DNA of 64,000 nucleotides, taken from positions 124,001 through 188,000 of the forward strand of contig NZ_JACIBX010000004.1 of the NCBI RefSeq assembly GCF_014195545.1, given 5' to 3'. The DNA is from Limimaricola variabilis (GTDB lineage Bacteria > Pseudomonadota > Alphaproteobacteria > Rhodobacterales > Rhodobacteraceae). Below are positions 35,905 to 47,743 of this stretch, piece after piece. Below the pieces are notes generated by a model. That model was given only the letters and a program-made list of their open reading frames with translations, was not told the DNA's origin and did not search any database. A program made the translations under genes and the position numbers. Numbering within the stretch: the first letter of the stretch is position 1; every line of letters begins with the position of its first letter.

Positions 35905-36603
35905 CTATTTGGCGATCGGTGTCGCGTAGGCATTGACCTTGCTGGTGGCGAGGCCGGCGCCGACCAGCGCCTCGATCATCCGCGTGGCGACGGTGACGCC
36001 GTCGATCACCGGAATGCCGGTCTCCTCGCTGAGCGAACGGGCGAGATCCGACATGCCGGCGCAGCCCAGAACCACCGCCTCGCAGCGATCCTCCTCGACG
36101 GCGCGCAGGATCTCGTCGCGGATCCGGGCACGGGCGTTCGAGCCGGCCTCCTCCAGCGCCAGCACCGGGATCTCGGCGGAGCGGACGCGGCGGCACTGGT
36201 GCGACAGGCCGTAGCCATGCACCAGCCGCTCGATCACCGGCACCGAGCGCGGCAGCGTGGTCACGACGCTGAAGGAGGTGGCGATCATGCTCGCCGCCTT
36301 CACCGCCGCCTCGCAGATGCCGAGCACCGGGCCGGAAGCCACCTCGCGGCAGGCACCGATGCCGGGATCGTCGAAGCAGGCGACGACAACCCCGTCGATG
36401 CCGCGCGCCTCGTGCGCGCGGATCTCGGCCAGCAGGCCGGGCACCGACATCGCCTCGTCGTGATGCCCCTCGATGCTGGCGGGGCCGCCCTTGGCGGTGG
36501 CGCCGTGGATCGTGACCCCGGCGCCCGCCACGGCGCGGGCCGAGGTCAGGATCTTGTCGGTCATCGACGCGGTGGAGTTGGGATTTACGACCAGAATCTG
36601 CAT
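35905..36603 (-). CDS. Asp/Glu/hydantoin racemase family protein
   Basis: A 232-residue cofactor-independent racemase-fold enzyme like HyuE/allantoin racemase. Typical start: ILVVNPNSTASMTDKIL. The two catalytic Cys are in VVACFDDPGIGACREVA and VVLGCAGMSDLARSL, both present. It would interconvert D/L-5-substituted hydantoins or allantoin. It heads the minus-strand operon racemase-NCS1-NCS1 and is divergent from a GntR regulator. The expected hydrolase (hydantoinase or allantoinase) is absent from the window. Confidence 0.82.
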   Translation of the reverse strand: MQILVVNPNSTASMTDKILTSARAVAGAGVTIHGATAKGGPASIEGHHDEAMSVPGLLAEIRAHEARGIDGVVVACFDDPGIGACREVASGPVLGICEAAVKAASMIATSFSVVTTLPRSVPVIERLVHGYGLSHQCRRVRSAEIPVLALEEAGSNARARIRDEILRAVEEDRCEAVVLGCAGMSDLARSLSEETGIPVIDGVTVATRMIEALVGAGLATSKVNAYATPIAK

Positions 36604-36610
36604 GGGGCAC

Positions 36611-36639
36611 CTATTGTTTTCCAAGATTGTTAACAATAG
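36611..36639. promoter_or_regulatory. Palindromic operator candidate for the FCD regulator
   Basis: A perfect 12-bp palindrome ATTGTTAACAAT (36626-36637) overlaps a wider inverted repeat CTATTGTT (36611-36618) / AACAATAG (36632-36639). It sits 8 bp before the racemase start and ~90 bp before the divergent GntR/FCD gene, in an AT-rich promoter region. This is the classic position for an autoregulated GntR-family operator. Confidence 0.6.
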
Positions 36640-36729
36640 ATGTTATTCAGTCAACAAAATCTTGCAGCCAAAGCCGCGCCAAGGCGCCTCGCGCTTGTTT
36701 GCAAAAGGCAAAAACTTTAGATCCGGCGG

Positions 36730-37410
36730 ATGAACAGCGCACCCGAAGACCAGATCGTCACCTCCGTGCTCGACGCCATCGCCGAGCAGCGGCTGCCCGC
36801 GGGGACCAAGCTCGGCGAGCAGGCGCTGAGCGATCTGTTCGGCTGCAACCGCGCCAATGTCCGGCGCGCCTTTGCGGCGCTGGCGGCGCAGGCGGTGGTG
36901 GAGCTGCGCCCCAACCGCGGCGCCTTCGTCGCCACGCCCTCGCCCGAGGAGGCGCGTGACGTGTTCCAGGCGCGGCGCACGATCGAGGACACCGTTGCCC
37001 GGCATGCCAGCGGCAAGGCCACCCCCGAGGACATCGCCTTTCTGCGTCGAGCTATCCGCGAAGAGCGCGAGGCGCGCGAGCAACACGACAAACCGCGCGA
37101 GCTGCGGCTGTCGCGGCAGTTCCACATGCGGCTGGCCGAGATCGCGGGCAACAAGGTGCTGGAGCGGTTCCTGTCCGAGCTGACGATGCGCTCGACCCTG
37201 ATCCTCGGGCTCTACGGCACCAAGGGGCGGGTGCTGTGCGGCGACGAGGAGCATGGCGAGATCGTCGACGCGCTGGAGGCGGGGGATACCGACCGGCTGC
37301 GCGGGCTGATGGACCGGCACCTGCGCCATCTCGAGGGCGGGCTGCAGTTCGACAGCCCCCCACCGAGCCATCTCAGCCTGCGCGAGCAGCTGCTGACCGG
37401 CCAGTCCTGA
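36730..37410 (+). CDS. GntR family regulator with FCD domain
   Basis: A 226-residue regulator. The N-terminal winged helix (residues ~5-70: LPAGTKLGEQALSDLFGCNR, VRRAFAALAAQAVVELRPNR, GAFVATPS) is followed by an all-helical FCD ligand domain. Metal-binding-type Asp/His positions are present (RQFHMRLAEIAGN; EHGEIVDALEAGD; LMDRHLRHLEGG). It is divergent from the racemase-permease operon, which it likely controls through the palindromes between them. The effector is probably the transported compound or a product. Confidence 0.88.
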   Translation: MNSAPEDQIVTSVLDAIAEQRLPAGTKLGEQALSDLFGCNRANVRRAFAALAAQAVVELRPNRGAFVATPSPEEARDVFQARRTIEDTVARHASGKATPEDIAFLRRAIREEREAREQHDKPRELRLSRQFHMRLAEIAGNKVLERFLSELTMRSTLILGLYGTKGRVLCGDEEHGEIVDALEAGDTDRLRGLMDRHLRHLEGGLQFDSPPPSHLSLREQLLTGQS

Positions 37411-37494
37411 CGACGGGTTGTCGCTCAGCCGCGATGGCGGCTCGAGAGCGGCGTTCGAGGGAGATGGCGACCGACCGTGGCGGGTCGTGCCCCG

Positions 37495-40335
<2,841 letters not shown>

Positions 40336-40351
40336 CGCGGGCTCCCGGGGC

Positions 40352-40711
40352 TCAGCCGATCAGGGCGGTATAGGCGGCTTCGTCCATGCAATCGTCCATC
40401 TGGGACGGGTCGGAAGGCCGGATCTTGAAGAACCATCCCGCGCCAGTGGCGTCCTGGTTGGCGAGGGCCGGGTTCGCGGCGAGCTCTTCGTTGACCTCGA
40501 CGATCTCGCCGTCGATCGGCGCCATGATCTCGGAGGCGGCCTTGACGCTCTCGATCACCACGATCTCGTCGCCCTTGGAAACCGTGGCGCCGACCTCGGG
40601 CAGTTCGACGAAGACGATGTCGCCGAGCTGGGTGGTGGCGTGCTGGGTGATGCCCACGGTGACGATGTCGCCCTCGGGGCGCAGCCATTCGTGCTCTTGG
40701 GTGTATTTCAT
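40352..40711 (-). CDS. gcvH: Glycine cleavage system H protein
   Basis: A 119-residue lipoyl carrier protein starting [20 protein letters not shown]. The lipoylated Lys is Lys57 in [10 protein letters not shown]. It shuttles the aminomethyl intermediate between P, T and L proteins. Length and motifs are standard. It sits between gcvT (17 bp) and gcvP (16 bp). Confidence 0.97.
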   Translation of the reverse strand: MKYTQEHEWLRPEGDIVTVGITQHATTQLGDIVFVELPEVGATVSKGDEIVVIESVKAASEIMAPIDGEIVEVNEELAANPALANQDATGAGWFFKIRPSDPSQMDDCMDEAAYTALIG

Positions 40712-40728
40712 CGAAGTCTCCCTTTGGG

Positions 40729-41850
40729 TCAGCGTTTGAAATTCGCGGGGGTGAAGGGCAGGGCGGTGACCGTGAGCGGCAGGCGTTTGCCGCGCAGTTC
40801 GCCATGGACGGTGGTGCCCGGCGTGGCCAGTTCGACGGGCAGGTAACCCATCGCCACCGGGCCGCCGACGGTCGGGCCGAAGCCGCCGGAGGTGATCCGG
40901 CCCGTCGGCGTTTCCGCTTCGGCATCGGCAAAGAGCGTCACCCCTTCGCGCATCGGCGCGCGGCCCTCGGGGCGCAGGCCGACGCGTTTGCGAGGCGGGC
41001 CCTCGGCGAGCTGCGACAGGATGGTCTCTGCCCCGGGAAAGCCGCCCTCGCGCGCGCCACCCTGCCGCCGCAGCTTTTGAATCGACCAGCCGAGATCGGC
41101 CTCCACGGGGGTCGTGTCCTCGTCGATGTCGTGGCCATGGAGACAAAGCCCGGCCTCGAGCCGCAGGCTGTCGCGCGCGCCCAGCCCGATCGGGGCCACC
41201 TCCTCATGCGCCAGCAGCTTTCGCGCCAGCTCTTCCGACTGGTCCGCCGGGACCGAGAGTTCGAAGCCGTCCTCGCCGGTATAGCCCGAGCGCGACACCC
41301 AGCAGTCGACCCCGTCGATCCGCAGCGAGGCCACATCCATGAACCGCATCCCGGCGACCTCGGGCGCAAGGGGCGCCAGCACCTTTTCGGCCGCGGGCCC
41401 CTGCAGGGCGAGCAGCGCGCGGTCGGGGATCTCGGTGATCTCGACGCCGTCCATCCGCGCGCGCAAATGCGCGAGATCGTCGGCCTTGCGCGCGGCATTG
41501 ACGACGAGGAACAGGTGATCGCCCCGGTTAGCCAGCATCAGGTCGTCGAGAATGCCGCCCTCATCGGAGGTGAGCAGGCCGTAACGCTGCCGGTTCTCCG
41601 TCAGCCCTAGGATATCCGCCGGGATCAGCGCTTCGAGCGCCCGCGCCGCGTCGGCATAGCCATCGCCCCGGATCACGACCTGGCCCATATGGCTCACATC
41701 GAACAGGCCGGCATGGGCGCGCGTGTGCTGGTGTTCCTGCATCACGCCCATCGGGTATTGCACCGGCAGCTCGTAGCCGGCGAAGGAGACCATCTTTGCC
41801 CCCAGTTCGAGGTGCAGCGCGTGCAGCGGCGTGCGTCGCGGATCGGGCAT
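40729..41850 (-). CDS. gcvT: Aminomethyltransferase (glycine cleavage T protein)
   Basis: A 373-residue THF-dependent T protein that releases ammonia and forms 5,10-methylene-THF. Motifs: [46 protein letters not shown], and [18 protein letters not shown]. The C-terminal beta-barrel ([20 protein letters not shown]) is complete. The ATG at 41850 is chosen because the family N-terminus starts there; an upstream in-frame start (41904) adds 18 unrelated residues. It is the first gene of gcvTHP. No glycine riboswitch was found in the ~220 bp upstream. Confidence 0.96.
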   Translation of the reverse strand: MPDPRRTPLHALHLELGAKMVSFAGYELPVQYPMGVMQEHQHTRAHAGLFDVSHMGQVVIRGDGYADAARALEALIPADILGLTENRQRYGLLTSDEGGILDDLMLANRGDHLFLVVNAARKADDLAHLRARMDGVEITEIPDRALLALQGPAAEKVLAPLAPEVAGMRFMDVASLRIDGVDCWVSRSGYTGEDGFELSVPADQSEELARKLLAHEEVAPIGLGARDSLRLEAGLCLHGHDIDEDTTPVEADLGWSIQKLRRQGGAREGGFPGAETILSQLAEGPPRKRVGLRPEGRAPMREGVTLFADAEAETPTGRITSGGFGPTVGGPVAMGYLPVELATPGTTVHGELRGKRLPLTVTALPFTPANFKR

Positions 41851-42073
41851 GTCGGTGTCCTCTTTCAGCCAGTTGGCCGCAATCGGGAAATCGCGCCGGG
41901 ACACCCTAGCGCGAAATCCAAAATTTTTTCAGATCTTGCGTGGGTTACGTTCCATGGGCGGAAACAGGCCGAACCCGGTCGTCACCCCTGCCTGCGAGGA
42001 GCGGCGCCGGGCCCGCCGGTTCGGGGACATGCGCGCGGCGCCGGGGGCGCCTCGTTTGCCTGCGTGGCGCCGG

Positions 42074-42859
42074 TCAGCTCTGCTTGCGCTCGATCTCGAT
42101 CGAGGTGCCCCAGGGATCGGTGGCGATCCGCGCGGCCTCCGTCTCGCTGCGCAGCACCACCCCGTCGAGGCCGGTGCTGCCGGGCTGCCGGGGTCCCGCG
42201 CCATGGCTGTTCCAGGTGTTGGTTGCGAGGTGGTGATGATAGCCGCCCGAGCCGTAGAACGACGCCTTCGGGATGCGGTAGGTCACCTCGAAGCCGAGGT
42301 TCTCGGCGTAGAAGGCCTCGGCCGTCGATACGTCGCCGACCTGCAGGTGAACATGGCCGATCACCGTCCCTTCGGGCGCATCCCGCCATGGGCCGTCGGC
42401 GGCGGCGAGCAGGTCGGGCCCGTCCAGCGGCTCCGTGGTCATGGTGATCCCGCGCGCGTCGCGGTGCCAGGCCGATCGCGGCCGGTCAGCATAGACCTCG
42501 ATGCCGTTGCCCTCGGGATCGGCAAGGTAGATCGCCTCGCTGACGATATGGTCGGAGGCGCCCTGAAGCTGCAGGCCGGTATCGGCAGCATGCCGCAGCC
42601 AGCTTCCCAGCGCGGCGCGCGATGGCAGCAGGAAGGCGGTGTGGAAGAGACCCGCGGCGCGGGGATCGCGTGGCCGTGCGGCGGTGTCACGGCGCAGCTC
42701 CAGCAAGGGCTTGCCATCGACGCCGAGCGTCGCGCTCTCGCGGTCCGCAGCCAGCTCGGACAGGCCGAGCGCGGCGGTGTAGAATCCCCGCAGGCGGTCC
42801 AGATCGCGGGTGACGAGACGCACGCGGTCGATCTCGGTGGGGGCATCGCTGGTGGCCAT
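42074..42859 (-). CDS. VOC family (glyoxalase/CatE-like dioxygenase) protein
   Basis: A 261-residue protein of two tandem vicinal-oxygen-chelate modules. Module 1 starts IDRVRLVTRDLDRLRGFYTA and contains FHTAFLLPSR and LADPEGNGIEVYADRP. Module 2 begins at ~165 (IGHVHLQVGDVSTAEAFYAE), with GGYHHHLATNTWNS and a terminal DPWGTSIEI. Metal ligands His/Glu are present (H in IGHVHLQV, HHH, E in IEIE). CatE-type catechol-2,3-dioxygenase or glyoxalase-like chemistry is possible; the substrate is unknown. It lies upstream of gcvT and downstream of a LysR gene on the same strand. Confidence 0.78.
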   Translation of the reverse strand: MATSDAPTEIDRVRLVTRDLDRLRGFYTAALGLSELAADRESATLGVDGKPLLELRRDTAARPRDPRAAGLFHTAFLLPSRAALGSWLRHAADTGLQLQGASDHIVSEAIYLADPEGNGIEVYADRPRSAWHRDARGITMTTEPLDGPDLLAAADGPWRDAPEGTVIGHVHLQVGDVSTAEAFYAENLGFEVTYRIPKASFYGSGGYHHHLATNTWNSHGAGPRQPGSTGLDGVVLRSETEAARIATDPWGTSIEIERKQS

Positions 42860-43001
42860 GTCAGGCTCCTCCGTCAGTGCTTGGGCGCGGGTGATCGGCG
42901 ACCCGGCATGTGGCCGGGCCGGCGCCGTGGTCACAAGCTGGGCCGATTCCCGTCGATGTATTAGGGGGCCAAACAGAAGATGATTGCTTCCATATCGGAA
43001 G

Positions 43002-43919
43002 CTATCCCGGCCAGCCCTCGTCCCATTCCGGCTCGTCCCTGAAGGCCTCGGCGAGGAAGTCGATCAGCGCGCGCGACTTGGCTGCGAGGTGACGGGAGGG
43101 CGGGTAGATGGCGTGCAGAGCCAACGGCTCGGCCTCGAATTCGGTCAGGATCGGGACCAGCTCCCCCGCCCGGATCATCGGGCCGGTCACGAAGCTCGGC
43201 CCGAAGCAGATGCCGAGCCCGGCGCGCGCGGCGATGGCGCAGGCCTCGGCATTGGCGAAGCCCAGCCTTCCGGTCACCTGGGTGGGACGGGGCGCGCCGT
43301 CGGGGGCGCGCAGCGGCCAGGTGCCGGGCTGGGCCAGATTGCCGTCGAGGATGCAGTCGTGACCTGCGAGATCCTCGGGCCGTGTGGGGTGGCCGCGCAG
43401 CGCGAGGTAGGTCGGCGCCGCGCAGGTCACCAGCCGGATCGGGCAGAGCCGCTTGGCGATCAGCGCGCTGTCACGCGGCTGGCCGATCCGCAGCGCCATG
43501 TCGAAGCCGTCCTCGACCAGATGGGCAAGCCGGTCCGAGAAGGCGACGTCGAGCGCCACGCCGGGATGGCGCGCGGCGAAATCGCCGAGCATCGGCGCGA
43601 GCACCGCCGTGCCGAAGCTGAGCGGAACGGTAAGCCGCAGCAAGCCACGCGGCTCGTGTCCGGTGCGGCGCATGTCGGCATCCAGCGCGTCGAACGCCTC
43701 GAGCAGCGGGCGCAGCCGCTCATGATAGGCCCGTCCGGCTTCGGTCAGGGACAGCGCCCGCGTCGATCGCTGCAGCAGTTGCGCGCCGAGCTCGGCCTCG
43801 AGCCGGGCGACCAGCTTGGAAGCCTGGCCCGAGCTGGTGCCAAGCCGTTGCGCCGCGGCCGAGAAGCTTCCCTGTTCGACCACGGCGGCGAACATCCTGT
43901 CACAGCTCAGCCGGTCCAT
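43002..43919 (-). CDS. LysR family transcriptional regulator
   Basis: A 305-residue regulator. The N-terminal winged HTH (residues 1-60: MFAAVVEQGSFSAAAQRLGT, LVARLEAELGAQLLQR, STRALSLTEAG) is followed by a LysR substrate-binding domain (GLLRLTVPLSFGTAVLAPML onward). The sequence belongs to the CrgA/AaeR-like group. The start at 43919 is chosen by the family; an ATG at 43937 is possible. It is upstream of and co-directional with the VOC gene (142 bp apart), which may be its target. Confidence 0.88.
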   Translation of the reverse strand: MDRLSCDRMFAAVVEQGSFSAAAQRLGTSSGQASKLVARLEAELGAQLLQRSTRALSLTEAGRAYHERLRPLLEAFDALDADMRRTGHEPRGLLRLTVPLSFGTAVLAPMLGDFAARHPGVALDVAFSDRLAHLVEDGFDMALRIGQPRDSALIAKRLCPIRLVTCAAPTYLALRGHPTRPEDLAGHDCILDGNLAQPGTWPLRAPDGAPRPTQVTGRLGFANAEACAIAARAGLGICFGPSFVTGPMIRAGELVPILTEFEAEPLALHAIYPPSRHLAAKSRALIDFLAEAFRDEPEWDEGWPG

Positions 43920-44125
43920 GCCCGCTCCCTCCGTCATGCCGGGGCAGGCTAGGCCGCGGCGGGGCAGGTATCCAGCCGAGGTGAGTGTGACCAAGCCGAT
44001 GTGATGCCCGGTGCCGCCGTTCCGGGCGGATGTCGTGGAGTCGGACTTGGTCGAAATCACTATGCAGCCGGTCGCGACTTCGATCCCAGGCGATCGGGAC
44101 CGGCAGACGAGACCAACGAGTGTCT

Positions 44126-44153
44126 GGTCCTCCCCGCGGGCGCGGGGAGGACC
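44126..44153 (-). terminator. Perfect 12-bp hairpin after the BCCT gene
   Basis: GGTCCTCCCCGC / GCGGGGAGGACC with a four-base centre forms a perfect palindromic stem just beyond the BCCT stop (minus strand). No U-run follows. A transcription stop or mRNA 3' end protector is the simplest reading. Confidence 0.6.
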
Positions 44154-44159
44154 TGTCGT

Positions 44160-45815
44160 TCACTCGGCCGCGCGGTTCGACACGCGCGCCCCGGCAGTGT
44201 CGAGCTGGGCATAGGCGTCATGCGTCTCGGTACCCATGTTGTGCTCGGCCTCGGCATCGCTGCGGAAGCGCTGGCGGTGGCGGTGCACCATCAGGTCGTC
44301 CCAGCGCAGCGCCCGCACCAGCCCCAAGGCCACCAGCCCGAGCACCACCGCGAAGGGAAAGCCCGCGATCACCGCCGCTGCCTGCAGCGCGCCCAGACCC
44401 CCGGCGAGCAGCAGCACCGAGGCCACGGCGCCCTCCGAGATGGCCCAGAAGATGCGCTGCACCTTGGGCGGATTGGGGTCGCCGCCGGCGGTCAGCATGT
44501 CGATCACGAAGCTGCCGGAGTCGGACGACGTCACGAACCACAGCACGATCAGGATCGTCGCGAAGAGCGAGGTCACGCCCGAGAAGGGGAAGTAGTCGAG
44601 CAGCACGAACATCGTGTTGGCGTAGTCCTCGCGCGTTGCCTCGACGAGCGCCGGATCGCCCGAGAGCGAGATCGAGATCGCGGTGCCGCCGAAGGCGGTG
44701 AACCAGAAGAACATGATCGAGCAGGGCAGCAGCATCACCCCGAACATGAACTCGCGCACGGTGCGGCCGCGGCTGATGCGGGCCACGAAGACGCCGACGA
44801 AGGGCGCCCAGCTGACCCACCAGGCCCAGTAGAAGATGGTCCAGCTTTCCTGCCAGTTGGCGTTCTCGTTGCCGCCCTGCCAGCCCTCGTTCCAGGTGCC
44901 GAGCTGGATGAAGCGGCTGAGATAGTAGCCGTAATTGTCGACGAAGCTGTCGAGGATGAACAGCGTCGGCCCGACGATCACCATGAAGGCGAGGAAAATC
45001 AGCGTCAGGATGATGTTGATGTTGGACAGCCGCTTGATGCCGCCATCGAGGCCCGCGACCACCGAAAGCGTGGCCATGCCGGTGATCGCGGCGATGATCG
45101 CGATCTGCACCGCGACGTTGTTGGGCACGCCGAACAGCTCTTCGAGGCCGGCATTGACCTGCGTGGCGCCCAGCCCCAGCGAGGTGACGATGCCGAACAT
45201 CGTGCCGAACACCGCGACGATGTCGACGAGATCGCCCCAGCGGCCGTAGATGCGGTCGCCGATCAGCGGGTAGAGCGCCGAGCGGATCGCCAGCGGCAGC
45301 CCCTTGCGGAAGTGGAAATAGGCCAGCGCCAGCGCCACCACCGCGTAGATCGCCCAGGCGTGGAAGCCCCAATGCATGAAGCTGATCGCCATCGCCTCCT
45401 GGGCCGCGCGCACGGTCTCGGGCTCGGCGCCCGGCGGGGCGAAGTAGTGATACATCGGCTCGGCCACGCCCCAGTAGATCAGGCCGATGCCGATGCCCGC
45501 CGAGAACAGCATCGCCGTCCAAGAAAACAGCGAGTATTCCGGGCTTTCGTCCATCCGGCCGAGCCGTATGTCGCCGAAGGGTCCGACGGCCATGAAGACC
45601 ACGAAGACCAGCAGCAGGTTGATGAGGATGATCATCGCCCAGCCGAAATAACCGGCGAGCCATCCCTGGACGCCGGTGAAGACGGTGTTGGCGAGATCGT
45701 CGAAGATCGCGCCGAACAGGATGAAGGCGACGATCAGGGCCGCCGAGACGATGAAGACCGGCCGATTGACCTTCGGAAAGATCCAGAACCGCTCCTGCGG
45801 TCGCATGCCTGGCAT
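44160..45815 (-). CDS. BCCT family betaine/carnitine/choline transporter
   Basis: A 551-residue secondary transporter with twelve helices. The BCCT signature is intact: FYWAWWVSWAPFVGVFVARI then SRGRTVREFMFG. The Gly-rich first-site region FSAGIGIGLIYWGVAEPMYH and the HWGFHAWAIYAVVAL segment are also typical. The C-terminal ~50 residues are charged and cytoplasmic, as in osmosensing members. The substrate is probably glycine betaine or a related quaternary amine. Uptake could feed glycine for the nearby gcv and bhc systems, which is inference. The start at 45815 follows a run of AAAGGGGGAAATGCC. Confidence 0.92.
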   Translation of the reverse strand: MPGMRPQERFWIFPKVNRPVFIVSAALIVAFILFGAIFDDLANTVFTGVQGWLAGYFGWAMIILINLLLVFVVFMAVGPFGDIRLGRMDESPEYSLFSWTAMLFSAGIGIGLIYWGVAEPMYHYFAPPGAEPETVRAAQEAMAISFMHWGFHAWAIYAVVALALAYFHFRKGLPLAIRSALYPLIGDRIYGRWGDLVDIVAVFGTMFGIVTSLGLGATQVNAGLEELFGVPNNVAVQIAIIAAITGMATLSVVAGLDGGIKRLSNINIILTLIFLAFMVIVGPTLFILDSFVDNYGYYLSRFIQLGTWNEGWQGGNENANWQESWTIFYWAWWVSWAPFVGVFVARISRGRTVREFMFGVMLLPCSIMFFWFTAFGGTAISISLSGDPALVEATREDYANTMFVLLDYFPFSGVTSLFATILIVLWFVTSSDSGSFVIDMLTAGGDPNPPKVQRIFWAISEGAVASVLLLAGGLGALQAAAVIAGFPFAVVLGLVALGLVRALRWDDLMVHRHRQRFRSDAEAEHNMGTETHDAYAQLDTAGARVSNRAAE

Positions 45816-45955
45816 GGCATTTCCCCCTTTGACATGCGGGCCGGACAGGGTCCTGCGCCGCGGTTTGGGCGCTCAACGCCCGGCGGGGAGTTGCCGTTCA
45901 CATTTTTTCGGAGGAACCGGACGTGCCGTTGCGGCGCCGCAAACGGGGCGCCGGG

Positions 45956-46312
45956 CTATTCGGGCGCCGAGAAATGCGTTTCGCGCGCCTCGAGCGTGTA
46001 GCCCGATTCCGCGATCATGATCCCCATGAACACGATCGCGGCCAGCGGCGGCAGCAGGATCGCGTAGACCAGCGCCAGCCGCTCCCAGGCCATGTGCATG
46101 AAGACCGCGATGATCAGCCCGGCCTTGAGCGCCATGAAGAGCAGGATCAGGCCCCAGCGCAGCAGCCCCTGAAGCTGCGCGTAATCGACCATGTAGGAGG
46201 CCAGCGACAGCACGAACAGAAGGCCCCAGCAGACCAGATAAAGCCGGATCGGATGCGCCTGCCCCTCATGCGCGGTGGCGGGGGCGGTCTGTCGTGCGGA
46301 AGCTTGGGTCAT
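45956..46312 (-). CDS. Cytochrome c oxidase subunit IV-like (CyoD/COX4 bacterial type)
   Basis: A 118-residue membrane protein with three helices (LYLVCWGLLFVLSLASYMVD, LLRWGLILLFMALKAGLIIA, LVYAILLPPLAAIVFMGIMI). The KAGLIIAVFMHMAWE motif marks prokaryotic COX4/CaoD-like subunits. It is the last gene of the oxidase operon, 7 bp after subunit III. It has a structural or assembly role in the inner membrane. Confidence 0.85.
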   Translation of the reverse strand: MTQASARQTAPATAHEGQAHPIRLYLVCWGLLFVLSLASYMVDYAQLQGLLRWGLILLFMALKAGLIIAVFMHMAWERLALVYAILLPPLAAIVFMGIMIAESGYTLEARETHFSAPE

Positions 46313-46319
46313 GTCGGCC

Positions 46320-47039
46320 TCACCACAGGTAGAAGAATGCGAAGATGAACACCCAGACGAGATCAACGAAGTGCCAGTAGAGGCCCATGATCTCGACCGC
46401 CTCGTAGTCGCCTTTTTCGCGGCACAGCCAGGTGCGGCGGCCGCTGTCGAACTCACCCTTGCGGACCTTGTTCGCGACGATCAGCAGGAACAGCACGCCG
46501 AAGCTGACATGGGTGCCGTGAAAGCCGGTGATCATGAAGAAGGCCGCGCCGAACTGCTCGGCGCCGAACGGGTTGCCCCAGGGGCGGACGCCCTCGTGGA
46601 TCAGCTTGGACCATTCGAAGGCCTGCATGCCGACGAACAGCGCCCCGAGCGCCGCGGTGGCGTACATCAGCGCGGCGGTCTTCCTGCGGTCGCGCGCATA
46701 GGCGCAGTTCACCGCCATCGCCATCGTGCCCGAGGACGAGATCAGCACGAAGGTCATGATCGCGATCAACGCCAGCGGCAGGTCGGCGCCGCCGACATGC
46801 AGCGAGAAGACCTCGCTGGCATTGGGCCATTCCGCCTCGGTCGAGCTGCGGGCCGACATGTAGGAGATCAGGAAGATCGCGAAGACGAAGGTGTCGCTGA
46901 GCAGAAAGATCCACATCATCGCCTTGCCCCAGGACGCGCTCTTGAAGGCGCGCTGGTCGGAGGCCCAGTCGGCGGCGAGCCCCTCGAGCCCGTCGGGGCG
47001 GGGGCGATGGCGGTGTCCGGAAGCGGTGGCGTCGGTCAT
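46320..47039 (-). CDS. Cytochrome c oxidase subunit III
   Basis: A 239-residue subunit III with helices starting at WGKAMMWIFLLSDTFVFAIF. The family segments LQAFEWSKLI-like MQAFEWSKLIHEGVRPWGNP, FFMITGFHGTHVSFGVLFLL and LYWHFVDLVWVFIFAFFYLW carry the conserved His/Glu residues. It stabilises the proton-pumping core. It follows a second, shorter subunit-III-like gene. The start at 47039 is set by the family N-terminus (MTDATASGHRHRPRPDG). Confidence 0.92.
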   Translation of the reverse strand: MTDATASGHRHRPRPDGLEGLAADWASDQRAFKSASWGKAMMWIFLLSDTFVFAIFLISYMSARSSTEAEWPNASEVFSLHVGGADLPLALIAIMTFVLISSSGTMAMAVNCAYARDRRKTAALMYATAALGALFVGMQAFEWSKLIHEGVRPWGNPFGAEQFGAAFFMITGFHGTHVSFGVLFLLIVANKVRKGEFDSGRRTWLCREKGDYEAVEIMGLYWHFVDLVWVFIFAFFYLW

Positions 47040-47050
47040 GCTCGTCTCCC

Positions 47051-47743
47051 TCAGCTCAGGATCGCGCGGCACAGCGCGGCGGCGTCGGCGGCCCAGCCGG
47101 TGAGGATCGCCAGCATGGCGATCCAGACGATCAGCAGGAAATGCCAGTAGATAGCGCAAAGCCCGATGGCGGGCGCGGCCACGGCAGGTCCTCGGCCGTG
47201 CCGCGCCGCCACCCGCGCCAGCGCCGCCAGGCCGCCCAGCACGTGCAGCACGTGCAACCCCGAGATCAGGTAGAAGAAGCTCGCCCCCGGCGTGGCGGCG
47301 AGGCTCTGCCCGCTCTCGGCCAGCCGCACCCAGGCGAGGCCCTGCGCCATGAGAAAGCCGGCCATGGCGACCGTGCCTGCGCCGAGCCAGCGCGCGAGGC
47401 CGCGCGCGTCACCGCGTCGCGCGGCGAAAGAGGCCGCCTGCAGCGCGAGGCTGCTCAGCACCAAAAGCGCCAGCCCGATCCAGACCACGCCGGGGAGCCG
47501 CATCTCGAACCAGTCGGCATAGCCCATCCGCATGCTCACCGCGCTGCCCGACAGCGCGAAGAGCCCGCCCGCCACGATCAGGAAGATGCCGAGCCCGGCG
47601 CGCCCGGTGGGCTGCCCGCCGGGGGAGGGGATGCGGGTGACGGCGCCGGTTTCGAGCCATGGTCGATCCGCCACGCCCTGCTTCCACAGCCATGTCAGCG
47701 CGACGATGGCAACCAGCGCGACGAAGCCCAGCACGATGCTCAT
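47051..47743 (-). CDS. Second subunit III-like protein of the oxidase operon
   Basis: A 230-residue polytopic protein weakly similar to subunit III/NorE. Helices include LGIFLIVAGGLFALSGSAVS, VVWIGLALLVLSSLALQAAS and LHVLHVLGGLAALARVA. It ends with the subunit-III-like IGLCAIYWHFLLIVWIAM. The order II-I-III'-III-IV matches coxMNOP-type operons, where two subunit III genes occur. The start at 47743 overlaps the subunit I stop (ATGA). Confidence 0.75.
   Translation of the reverse strand: MSIVLGFVALVAIVALTWLWKQGVADRPWLETGAVTRIPSPGGQPTGRAGLGIFLIVAGGLFALSGSAVSMRMGYADWFEMRLPGVVWIGLALLVLSSLALQAASFAARRGDARGLARWLGAGTVAMAGFLMAQGLAWVRLAESGQSLAATPGASFFYLISGLHVLHVLGGLAALARVAARHGRGPAVAAPAIGLCAIYWHFLLIVWIAMLAILTGWAADAAALCRAILS

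Noticed and set aside
32927-36610. 1227-codon minus-strand open frame
   Set aside because: Shadow of the NCS1 permeases and racemase in another frame; Arg/Ala/Gly/His-rich with no domain.
41851-42073. Glycine riboswitch before gcvT
   Set aside because: The conserved riboswitch core sequences were looked for on the minus strand and not found.
44001-46001. 666-codon plus-strand open frame
   Set aside because: Antisense to the BCCT transporter and rich in His/Arg/Asp; typical shadow.
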